From: Antitrichia curtipendula
Taxonomy: Eukaryota; Streptophyta; Bryopsida; Hypnales; Leucodontaceae
Direction of reading: 5' to 3'
NCBI GenBank assembly: GCA_951230915.1
Contig: OX579634.1
Coordinates: 41,429,570-41,493,569 of the forward strand
Length of the DNA: 64,000 bases
The position numbers and the translations under genes were made by a program. Below the pieces are notes generated by a model, which saw only the letters and a program-made list of their open reading frames with translations, ran no database searches and was not told the origin of the DNA. Positions within the stretch are counted from its first letter, which is position 1; each line of letters opens with the position of its first letter. Shown here in pieces: positions 1 to 10,763 of this stretch.

Positions 1-43
1 ATTGAGGGATAAGACTCAGTTTGTTCACCTAATCGGATTCTAG

Positions 44-2692
44 GTGGTGCATTGTATTGAAGCGAAGTCTGCATTTTTTCTTGATGGGAAGTACAGATAC
101 AAAACCTCAAAATTTGGAGAGAGGCTGACGAACTTTCCAGCACCAAGGTTGCTGCAAGCGTTTTTCTTCCTAACACAAGCAGCCTTGTCAGCGCTGTTTC
201 GCCTCACTAAGTGGGGGAAAAACCCGTCTCCCATAGCCGGCATCTCATGGAGAGCATACATTTTGAGAGGTATATTTTAATAACCATCTCACTTCCTCAC
301 CATTTTTCAACTCCTTAAGCTTGGATGTTCTATGTGACGACACGTGATATATTCTATTGTGTAAGTTTTGGAGATTCATTAGCTTATCATATAACCAACA
401 TTTCGAAAAACATGCTGCAAATGCGGATGGCTTCATGTTGTGTTTATAATTAGGAAGGTTAATAATTCAGAATCAGTGGAACTAGGGCAACAGAATCAGT
501 AGAACCCAGAAATATGAGCAACATTGCGATTTATTTGAGTTCCATAGTCAAGAAATTCCTGGTTGGCTTTATCATACCAAGTTTTGCTGACTAGGGTTTT
601 CTTGATTGCATTCTTGGTTCGTCTGCATTATTTTTTTTCCTAAGGCTCTGTGATACAAATGCAGTTCATGAGTTATTTTATGGGGTGATTCTATTGTTTA
701 CGCAGTGGTGCCACCAGGTATTGCTAACGCCATCGATATCAACTTTGCTATACCGCATCCAAGCATCCCTGATAATTGCAATAACTTGGTGAGCTTTCAA
801 TGATTTTCTGAAATTAGCTGCCGACAATTCTACAGCTACAGCGTGCACTAAGATTGGAATCTGCATTTAGATGGAAGCAACATTTCTGTGATCCACTGCA
901 AAGATGTTTCGTTGTAATCTTCTAGATTTCTAATAAAATTTATAACTTATTCACTTCTTTTAACTAGACCTTGAACCGAGCCGTAAATATCATGCAAAAA
1001 ATGCACCGTGGAGTGCTCTCATCGTGTATTTTTTGGATTGCAGAGCAAGTCGGGTGCTCCTTTTCTTGTTCTCCTCATGACTTATTCATTTCAGTAAGCT
1101 TTCAGCATTCATACTCAGTTTACTAATCCTATTCAGAAGATATTCATGCTCTCCAAGATCATCATCTTCAGAAACTGCTTTAATTATTATCTTAAACGCA
1201 GATGACAATGTTGTGCATGTCGACAGCTTGGAGACCCCAACCTTCAAGTTAACAGCCAGTATTACCTCTTTCACAATAGGCACCTTATTGATAGGTCAGT
1301 GTCAGCACTTCTTGTCTTCCACGATTTTTGATTTCCTTCAGTGCATAGAGCGCTTATGATAAGAGTGCAATTCGGTTATATTTATGTACCGGTAGTCAGC
1401 TCTCACAATCTTGTTTGAACTTAAATGGACTCAAATTTTAGATATCTTTAATGTGCACACTTTGATACGAATTCAACAGTTTTATTGTTCTTGCCGTAAG
1501 TAACTCTTCCTCATAAATAATTGGTAGTGCAATCTCTACCTCGACCTTCACAACATTTCGCCTGTTGCTCTTAACCGTTTGGATGTTTGGAATGCAGTGG
1601 GTAAGGTACTGGACCGAAAGATTCCACTTTCCAGATTTGCTCTTTACACAGCTGCATCGATAGTAACCTCCTTTCGCTGGACAGGGACTCAGATCCTTTT
1701 ACAGGTCTTAAATCTGTAAAGCAAAAGTATTTACTGCTGTTGGTTTCCAAAATGGTTTATAATGTGACGCATTACCAGAAGAGAAATATATTTTAATTGC
1801 GTAAAGTGAACTGCATTCTCAAAAGATTTCAATCGTGAAAACATATTGATCTCTATGTTGCACTTAGTCGGAGCCTAAAATTTTTGTGTGGATTTTGGGC
1901 GGCTTTCCATACATTGCTGAACGGGATTATGGTTCTTCAACAGAGAGAAATTTTGCGTAAGTCTGCATCTCTACAGTTCGCTCTGTCCCTTCCACTGACA
2001 GACCCGAATGAATTTCCATTTTGGCCCAAATGCAGTACTGAGATCCATTCTCTGTGAACTCTTCAAAAGTTCTAGGAAAATAATTCGGTGAGTCTTGAAC
2101 TCGGATACTGAAACATGTTTCCTTTTTTGTAGATATGTCAACACCATTTTCTACCATGCGTGTGATGAAACCAGTGGCGGCCATCATAACCTTAACCATC
2201 TCGTACTTTACAGAATCATGGGGTATTCTTGGCGAAGACGGCCTGCTTGACACTAAGCTCAACATATTCTTGACAACTCTTGTTGCTGCGGGTGGTCTTG
2301 CTTTGTACACTATGAAAGTGTGAATCCCATCCCTCCTGAAGCAGAGAATTTTCTTAGAATCCCAGAGCAGATTTTTTAATGTGGCATAATTCCTGGTTCA
2401 ACCTCAACAAATAGGACGTAGATGATATTTTGGGATGTTGAGTCTTTAGCTCAGTTCTTCTTGTGATTGTATATATATTATATATATTTTTCATTATTCC
2501 CAGATCTTTGTCAAATCAATTTGTCAGTCTCTTTTGTAGTCGTAAGTTTGTCCCGAAACCAGTAATTATGGACTAATAAACATGAACAGATCGTGTGAGG
2601 TGCAGTCAGTAGCAGAGTTGATGTTGCTGGCGAGGACAAGTGCTTTAACATACATTGTGCTGCTGCTTGTCAAGGATGTCCACCACATCCTG
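44..2692 (+). CDS. SLC35C2-like nucleotide-sugar/triose-phosphate-type transporter, 5' end outside window
   Basis: This is a multi-exon member of the drug/metabolite transporter superfamily, TPT/SLC35C2 branch, which would move nucleotide sugars or phosphorylated metabolites across Golgi/ER-type membranes. Exons read by eye are 44-269, 706-788, 1044-1093, 1227-1294, 1598-1704, 2133-2317 and 2606-2692. Their phases agree across the first five. Family landmarks appear in the expected order: LTNFPAPRLLQAFFFLTQAA, VVPPGIANAIDIN, SKSGAPFLVLL, LETPTFKLT, TSFRWTGTQILLQ, TMRVMKPVAAIITLTIS and SVAELMLLARTSAL. The first exon has an acceptor just before it, so earlier exons lie upstream of the window. 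Two things are odd. Exon 706-788 departs from the family after DIN, and a better match appears in another frame. The short exon expected between 1704 and 2133 was not resolved; a 12-nt candidate near 2076 does not keep phase. The last exon was not found either. The gene may be decaying. Family call fairly firm, exon model moderate. Confidence 0.65.
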
Positions 2693-3870
2693 GTATGCAA
2701 CTCTTTTTGACTTATTCTCGGTAGCGGGTCTTCCCATCTGTGTGCATTCCAGTACTTGAACAGCTCGTGCTATTCTCTGCGGTTGTCCCAAATCTGTATG
2801 CAAAGAAGCATCGCACCAAATGGTACTTCAGGACAAAAATTGAGTCTCCAGGGAAGTTTGGGGATTTTCCCTTTATCCTCAGTTCTCTTTACTCCTTGTG
2901 GGACTAAATCATGTGCAGGAAGAGATGGTGCATGCAGGTTCGAGTTCTTTCTTCGAGGTTTGTGACCAATAGAATTAAACCGATGATTGAATGAAAAAGT
3001 ATGAAACGACTATCATATTGCTTTAGTTACTTTTCTGTATACAATTGTATCTGATTAGCACGCTTGAGAAGAAAACATTGATGGTTGATGTTCATAACTT
3101 TATGGGCACTTTGTGTTTCACACGAAGTGTTGCGTTCGTTTCCCCGGTACGACAGGAAACGAGTGGGTGCCTTATTGTTGCTGTGATTTTGAAATTTCTT
3201 GGATCTGGAATGTTCACAAATTTTCTCGAAGGAATTTGTTTCTAGAGTTCGTGATATCTATGGCCTACCATATTTACCTGGTATAAAATGTGACTCCGAG
3301 CATTGTCCCATTGGAATTGCACGTTTGAACGTCATGACATTTTACCGAGTTTGGTTGGGTGCAGAGGAGAGGTGGATCCGGAGGATCACTGACGCAAGAA
3401 ACAATTGGATTCCACTACGTTGCATTTGGAATCGGGTTCTTCTGTTGGGAGAGGTATTCGTTCATTCTGCTACTTCTATTTCTAGGATCCAAATGAAAAT
3501 AACCTCATTGACCTGGAAGCCTGCTCTGTATGCCGACAACGATGATCGGGGGGTACAATTTAATAGAAACACAAAAAACTCGGTGATCTCTAATCCATCT
3601 ATGATCCTGACGCTACCACTATTGGATGATGTAATGCAGGTACCAGCAGTGGAGTGTGAGAGGATTGCGTAGGTCAGTGCTTAGTATAATGGATGAAGTG
3701 CAAAAGGAGAACAAATTACACATACAATGATCAGAATTTAGTGGTCACTAAAAGCCTAGATCTATTTGATAATGGGCATAAGTCGTTAATAATGGGTTAA
3801 AGAGTATCTTGGTGATAAGGAAATAGCTAAATTGAGAATAATGTATTTGCTTACAATTTGAGTCACATAT
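2693..3870. other. Tail of transporter gene and intergenic DNA, no recognisable gene
   Basis: This should hold the last transporter exon and its 3' UTR. Two open frames on the + strand (2756-2965 and 3199-3672) resemble no family I know. The second, 157 codons, has no membrane segment or repeat and could be 3' UTR or chance. Confidence 0.4.
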
Positions 3871-4827
3871 TCACAGTGCAATAGTAGGCTTCAGCTGCCG
3901 TTGCTTTCTGGGATGCAATTGCCGAGAAAAGAGGTTATTCCCAAACAAAGTGATTCGCAAGGAATCCAACTGGAACATGAACACAGCTCCCGCCTTCGGA
4001 ACTACTCTAAACTTGTCTTGCACAGTTATTATCCCGAATGTCTGATCGGTTTCCCTAACCATGATGCCCTGTGTCCCTACATAGCTGGTACTCTTCGACT
4101 CCACCACAGCCAGAATGGCCCCATGCAAGTCGGCAGTAAGAAGGCGGGGTTGCAGCATGGACTCACTGCAGTCCTTCACTAGGCTCCGAGCGTAAGTCTC
4201 CCACATCTCATGCATGGGAAGGAACAAAGCATACTTGTGATACTCAGCAGGGAGGTCAAAGGAGCCTGCCTGACGGTGCTGGCGCATGGAGAAGTGTTTG
4301 GCAGACCGCTTGCTCCGAGCTCGGTGTGCTCTCTCCTTCGCTCTCTCGGTCGCCCCGCCATGGGTCGCCGGGTTGTCCAGCAGGTAAGGTCGGTCCAGCA
4401 GCCGATTCTCTATCGTGCCAGCAATGTTCCCTGCTGTTTTGGCGTTGCTCGCCAGAAGCTCCTGCACCACGGCGTCGACTCCCACATTCGAGCTTTCTCT
4501 GCGTACCTTGAGACCAACATCGAAACCAACGTCATGTCAGCAAATCAACATCTGCTCTGCTCGGTGAGAAGTTGGAAATATGCATCAAAAACCAATAAGC
4601 TGTTCTTTGTTGCAATCTCAGCAGTTTCATTTGCAGTTCTCTTCCGATCATTCCATGTGCCACGAACCCAGTTTTGTTTTCAAATTCCAAGATTTGGCCA
4701 TGAAATTCCACTTAATTGAATTGGAAGCGGAAGTACTACTCACAGGTTTAGCAGGAGCGACCGCAGCTGGGTTGGAACTCGCGTGCTGCCTGAGATACCA
4801 ACTGCGGATATCGTCATGTCCAGCCAT
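3871..4827 (-). CDS. POP4: Ribonuclease P/MRP protein subunit POP4 (Rpp29)
   Basis: This is the Rpp29/POP4 subunit of nuclear RNase P and RNase MRP, which process tRNA 5' ends and pre-rRNA. The model has two exons. Exon 1 is 4827-4744 (MAGHDDIRSWYLRQHASSNP onward, 28 codons) and ends at a GTGAGT donor. Exon 2 is 4506-3871 after a CTCAAG acceptor, in phase 0. The predicted protein is 239 residues. The C-terminal half carries the family's Sm-like beta-barrel signature: LPMHEMWETYARSL, then LLTADLHGAILAVVESKSTS, YVGTQGIMVRET, FGIITVQDKFRVVPK and a final strand ending LFGNNLFSRQLHPR. The basic stretch RAKERAHRARSKRSAKH in the middle fits an RNA-binding subunit. The start codon is the first ATG, and telo-boxes lie just upstream, as is common for RNA-processing genes. 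The acceptor of exon 2 is weak, so the junction is less certain than the family. Confidence 0.88.
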
Positions 4828-4838
4828 CGTTCCTCTCC

Positions 4839-4881
4839 AACCCTAAACCGCGGAATCTAATTGACGTAAACCCTAAACCCT
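4839..4881 (-). promoter_or_regulatory. Telo-box cluster upstream of POP4
   Basis: AACCCTAAA occurs at 4839-4847 and AAACCCTAAACCC near 4868-4880, just upstream of the POP4 start. A TGACG motif lies between them. More copies occur near 5020 and 5060. Telo-boxes are typical of plant promoters for ribosome-biogenesis and RNA-processing genes. The motif is seen; its activity is inferred. Confidence 0.55.
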
Positions 4882-5090
4882 TAAGTCAAGACATGAATCA
4901 AAAATTCAAAAAATTGTGAGTGGAAACATTTGACAGCAGAGCGAAGTCCAAAGTCCAGACTGATGACGTCCATCTCCGGGTCGCTCTAATTCAACACAAT
5001 AAGCATCGTCAGAGCACCAAACCCTAAAAGAACTGCTCAACAAGCTCGACCACTGATCAAACCCTAAAGCAAAACATAAATCCATTGAAC

Positions 5091-5590
5091 TGCAACGACG
5101 CACTACTTTTTTACATAAACATCAATTTAAATTATATAGATTATATATATATTATTTTTAACCTCTTTCTTTGCTCATCGATGTAAGAAGTCACTAGGAA
5201 AGAATACTCTAAAAATAATATAATAATACTCTAAACATACTCTAACAATATTCTATAAATACTCTAAAAATTCTCTAAAAATAGTGTAAAAATACACAAA
5301 AAATTGGAATACTCAAAAAGATTTGTAAAGTATTCTAAAAAATCTTTAAAAAAATATGAAACACACAAAAAATCAAGAACATCTTATTCATTCACATATT
5401 ATTGTGAACCTCAACCCAATTGTGTAGCTTCTTCCATATTAGAATTTGTGAGTGCTTTTGCACTGCACCGACGCACTACTTTTTACATAAACATTAATTT
5501 AGATCATATACATATTATTTTTAACCTTCTCTCCTGGTTATTGCTAGAAGACATTACTCTACTTCTAGTATTTCTTTTTCCTAGATAATT
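5091..5590. repeat. Direct repeat pair flanking a short-period AT repeat
   Basis: A block starting at 5091 (GACGCACTAC, then TTTTACATAAACAT and TATTATTTTTAACC) recurs at about 5462 with small differences. The copies are about 370 bp apart. Between them, about 5200-5350, is a degenerate run built on ATACTCTAAAA-like units of about 10-11 bp. No gene is visible. Confidence 0.6.
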
Positions 5591-5599
5591 TTTTCCTGC

Positions 5600-7700
5600 G
5601 TTTTGTAATTATTGACCAATCACGCATTGATGTCCACGAGGCTTCAATTTTTTTTTTTTAATTCTTCTTTGAATCAAAAAGAAACGAAGTGACACGGTCC
5701 TCTACAGATGGAAGGCAATGAGGTAGTTGGGATTACAAAAGCAATAAGCAAAAGCAACACGATTACAGTCACAATTGCGTGGAGTACAAGCAAATTAGTT
5801 GCAAAGGAACCATAATGTTGTCAAATTATAAGTTTTAGAAAATAAAGCGATCAAAGCTATCAGTTTCAGTTTCGACATCAGACACCCTGAACCTTGAAAT
5901 GAAAACGAAATCAAATGAACTTGACTGCGGTATCAAGTGACACCGAATTTCGACGTCATTTTCTCCCCAAATTAGATCTGTCCGAAGTGACAACATCTGA
6001 ATCTGTGAAGACATTCCAAATCAATTCAATGCTGACGCTCCCTATCCATGCTCACAGTAACTTGAGGTCTCCTTGATTTTACAATATCCAATCAATATAA
6101 TTGATGTTCAGGGTTGAAACATCCGACTATGCGACTGTAAAAGTAGGAGCACCTCGAAGTATTGAATCCACTTCTAGGATGAAACCCTTAACTTCATGAA
6201 AGGAAACGAACTGCAATTGCTAACAATTGACTTGGAAATTAGGGGAGGGCGCACACCTTGAAGAAACTTTGAAGTGATTCTTCCTCTTCAAGAGAATCCC
6301 GCTGTCAACAAGGATGTCTGCAATCGTTGTTCACAATATTTTAGGTCTTCTGGAACAAACACGTAGCCTGGAGAGCGTCTGAATGCATCTCATTTTCAAA
6401 AAAAACTGAGAAGCTGGTTCTTTCCAACAAGACGGACCCATTCAAATTTAAAACAGGGCGCGATCAGACAACAGCCGATGATGCACATCCATAGCAAACC
6501 AACAATTTCAGCAATTTCCAGCCACTATCTCATTCAATCTTCAAACCTGTCCACACCTAACAAGAGACTCAAAATGAATCTCAAGATTTCAAACGCATCA
6601 GAATTGTCCGTTGGAAAACAAAGCCTTAATCCTATAGTGGGAAGGAAAAGGAATGACTAGGATTCATGAAGGTTAAGGAATTGATTGCTACCGTAGAACT
6701 GAAGAGACTGCGGCAAAACTACCAAAATGCAAGACAGGAACGAAGATGAATTGCCAGTATAATCAAAAGTGATACTACTGGCAGTGAAAATGCATCGTTG
6801 TCGTCCATGTGGCGACAGACAGATGAAGGAGGCTTGCAGCAAGCGTATAATCTCTTTCAAAGCAGACTAAAAATTTCTATCCCGACCGACAGCATGGTTT
6901 GTGAAGCTCCTCCATAAACATCCTCCTCGCCGTATTAACGAAGAAACGATACAATTCACAGGGAAACAATCCAGAAAAGCATCCTACTCCCTCATAAACC
7001 CTAAGATCATAACCACAACAAACTGAAGATGGAGACTGCAATGACCCGTTCCAAACTGCTGAAGATGCACTGAACTTATACGTGACTCCTTCGTGTGGAA
7101 GACCCAGCGAGCTCCTCTGCGTTGTCATTGTACAATGTGCGCACTCAAATTTCTGTCCCTTATCCCAAATTCCAATTGCTTAAATCACCAAGTTAACATT
7201 CTTGAGTACAAATTTTAACAACAGTCCCAAACTGAGAGTTACTTGCAGAAAATTCATGCCAAATCAGAACAAATCAAGCAAACCGAAAGCTCTGAAGTAC
7301 TTTCGGAACGGCTTCTTGGATTGAAAAAACCCTGTATTGTTCAAATCCAGCTCTTCGTTGCAAAACTAGGTGTCACGGATTCTCATTCATGCGAATTCAG
7401 AGGGTGATTAACAAGGATTCTCCAGAACGTTACGGAACCCCAATTCCAAAGCCTAAAATCGTCCGTGAATTTCACGGTTCTAAAAAAAATCCAGTCACCT
7501 ACAACTCCACAATTCCCGTAGAACAAACAAACAAACTCTCCCAGCATGCTTCGTAATGACCCAAAACAGATTTGAATTCGATTGCAAAAACCATTCCCGA
7601 TTGGACTCAAAAGCATCGTCCTCACCAACACCGATGGTTCGGCGAGACATAAAAAAAGTCGGAGAAAGTCGCAGTGAACAATGCAGTGAACAAATCTAAA
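5600..7700. other. Intergenic, no recognisable gene
   Basis: Moderately AT-rich DNA. Short open frames occur on both strands (for example 6877-7128 on the minus strand), but none shows a known domain or a convincing set of splice sites. It may contain 3' exons of a gene beginning near 7825 on the minus strand, which I cannot assemble. Confidence 0.3.
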
Positions 7701-7712
7701 AAAAAGTCGTAC

Positions 7713-7825
7713 CTTTTCAAAACCTTGAAGGCGCCGTGGTGAAGAAGAACGTTGGTCCTCTGGACAAGTTTGGGATCACCTCCCGCTACAACTATGACTT
7801 CATCTTCAATTTTGGCGGAAGGCAT
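7713..7825 (-). CDS. Candidate first exon of an unrecognised gene
   Basis: A minus-strand frame opens with ATG at 7825 (MPSAKIEDEVIVVAGGDPKL) and runs to an AAAAG|GTACGA donor at 7713. The peptide looks codon-like rather than random, but I do not recognise it and could not find following exons with matching phase. It could also be chance. Confidence 0.25.
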
Positions 7826-7969
7826 GGACTCATTGTCAAGTGGACTAGTTCACATGATAAAAAACCGAATCCAATTCCTGCATGCTCGAGCAATTCTAAG
7901 AATGAGAACACCATAACACTTCAAGTCAAAACCCTAATTACAAGAACCGCAGTCGAAACATGAAATTTA

Positions 7970-10760
7970 CAATATGAAAAAAATACGAGCTAGAATTCCA
8001 GAAATGGATTCCTACTCCATATAGCCACTACCTAATTCACAGAAGATTTAATCCAAGTCCTAAATACTCAAGCTAAAAATAGACTTTGAATTGTTCCCAA
8101 ACATTCAAAATACCTTGGATTGGCATGAAAATTTTACCACGATAACTTCATAGAATAGGGGTATTAAGAGGATCCATACTAATTAATCAACATTACACAC
8201 TATATAAATGTCTACCTTTGTTGTACATCAATAGTCATTGAAGTGTCCGGGGGTTGTACATCATGTTTCAAACATTTACAGTTTTCTACAATAAGCTCCT
8301 TTAATTTTTTGGTCCCCTTAATATTCCAATTTAGTGTAGACTTTAAGGGAAACATTATCCAACAAATTTTTTATTGAAAATGAACATTAGATGAAGTAGA
8401 TACAAGCCTCCAAAATTGTAACCATCAAAATGCAGTTTGGTAAACTCAAATTGAATTTGTGAACTTCAAATGGTTTTCAAGAAATCAATACATCTTTGAT
8501 TGGTTTGAAAATTTTATCAGACAAATAAGAAGAGAGAGCACAAATTTTCCAATAAATTTTATTGAATTCGGACATCATATGCAAAAGTTACGACACTTTA
8601 AATTGGACTTCTAGACTATGTAAAGACACTTTTGGTTCCCGCGGGTGCTTAGGTGCTAACCAAATCCTAGGGAAACACAAAAACCTCTTTAATATCACCT
8701 TCTCTTATATCCCTTCCATTGTTCTAAATCAAATCTTAGGAAACACAATCTTCCCAAAAAATTCATCCCGTTTAACAAAGACCTTGGTCCTTTATGGGTT
8801 AAATTAACAAATTATTTTGCAATCAAAATATTCAAAGAATTTGCATTTCACACACTCATGCCTTACTTTAGATAGTGACAACTTGTTGTATATAAGATTG
8901 AAACCAGTTTTCTACTCATCTTTATTTGTAATTAAGCTATCTAAATAGTGAATGCGACAAATTGTTTGGATNNNNNNNNNNNNNNNNNNNNNNNNNNNNN
9001 NNNNNNNNNNNNNNNNNNNNNNNNNNNNNNNNNNNNNNNNNNNNNNNNNNNNNNNNNNNNNNNNNNNNNNNNNNNNNNNNNNNNNNNNNNNNNNNNNNNN
9101 NNNNNNNNNNNNNNNNNNNNNNNNNNNNNNNNNNNNNNNNNNNNNNNNNNNNNNNNNNNNNNNNNNNNNNNTCAGATTTTAGTGTAAAATTTATACTCAC
9201 AATGCAAGATAGAGCCATCTAAAATTGTAAAATTATAAAATTATGCTAATTTTCATTCATATAGTCAAAATTATAATTAGGGATCATCTTATTCGTAGAG
9301 ATATAAAAACCATACAATTATAAAAAATTTATCATAATTTTTGTGATTTCTACAAATGTTCAAAGAGTCAAAATTGAAGGAACTTGAAATTGTCATACAA
9401 TTTAAAGTGTCCTTTCAATAGTGTTGTAGAATTCACAAGCAAAATTAATTTCAAGGGTTTCAACAATTTTCAATTAAATAATAGTTTTCAACAATAGAAA
9501 TTAAAGAGCAATAATGCACTATACGTGTGATGCAAAGAATTCCAACTCATGAAGTTCCAAAATGTTGTATTTTTTTTCTTAGATAAAAGTCTATCTTTTA
9601 AAAACTTCGTAGGAAATTTAGTAAATTCTTTCTCTTTCTAAAGACAATGATTATTTTTTGCATTTTTATATATTGGTTTTAAAATACTAATAGTAATGGA
9701 GTGCTAATGTTTTTTGCAAACAAAATATGAATTTGAACCTCACATAATTAAACTATAAATATAAAGCACATTCCAAATGAACTATAAAATACATTTCAAC
9801 TTTAATAAATGATTTTACTAAAAGTGTTAATTTTTACAATGCCAATAAATTAAAGTAGAACTATCTAAAAGTGTTCAATATTGTAAATGGACATATTGTA
9901 GGTAGGTTCAAAATCATAGTTAGGGATCATTTTTCTTTGTAGACAAGTTGTAAATTTGTCAAATGATAATTAAAAAATTTCAATTTATTTGTAGTTTTTT
10001 CTTGAACACCAAATGAGAATTCCAAATTCACTTAGCATGCATTTCTTGGACATTAATTAATTAGCCATAAACTTTCAAGCATTGAATGTGGATATATGCA
10101 AATCAACCCTTGGGCACGTGAATAGATGCAATACAACCCTAAGTCACTCAAATAGAAATGAGTACACTTATGGCAAGAATATATAAGAGCCAATTTTAGA
10201 AAACAAGGCCATAATTAGTCAATGACTTATGGGAAGCAACCCATTTTTGATCGCCTCCTCATTTTGGCAATGTAGGTTGCTCTCTTTCCATGCAAGAAGA
10301 GATGAATAGTGATCAATTATGGCATACTTCCCAACAAAGTTGTGGCACATTATAATTGGCTACAAAACTCTCAATATTGCAACCAACCCTTGGTCAAGAA
10401 TAGGAAGGTCTATATGACCAATCTGGATTGAACAGAATCTGGATTCAACTCAAAAATTCTCAGTAATTATGTTTTTGAGGAATTAAAATCTGGAAAATTA
10501 TGGAAACCTTCCAAACTCTATTTCTGCACATAAGGAAAATTTCCCACTAAAGAAACTGCTTAAGAGGTCAGAAATGGGTTGCCTCCCTTAAGTTTGAGCG
10601 CACATTTCAGTGGATGAGAATTAATTGAACCAGAAAAATCATCGCAAGAGTTTTACAATCAACAGACAATATAAAAGTACAGCAACTGATAGTTTACAGT
10701 CTCCAACAGTCCGAACTGGATTGATAAAAGCCATCAATCTAATGGAGCCAATGTAACGGA
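7970..10760. other. AT-rich intergenic DNA with an assembly gap
   Basis: Very AT-rich sequence without a convincing reading frame. The run at 8972-9171 is exactly 200 N, so it may be a nominal-length gap and distances across it should not be trusted. Beyond the gap I see only diffuse low-complexity DNA and the 3' flank of the gene ending at 10764. Confidence 0.6.
8972..9171. other. Assembly gap (200 N)
   Basis: A run of 200 unknown bases. Open frames computed through it are artefacts. Confidence 0.99.
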
Positions 10761-10763
10761 ATA

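Noticed and set aside
4179..4719. Plus-strand open frames over POP4
   Set aside because: They overlap the POP4 exon antisense and have no domain; POP4 motifs are on the minus strand.
8937..9222. Open frames across the N run
   Set aside because: They exist only because unknown bases were translated; the interval is a gap.
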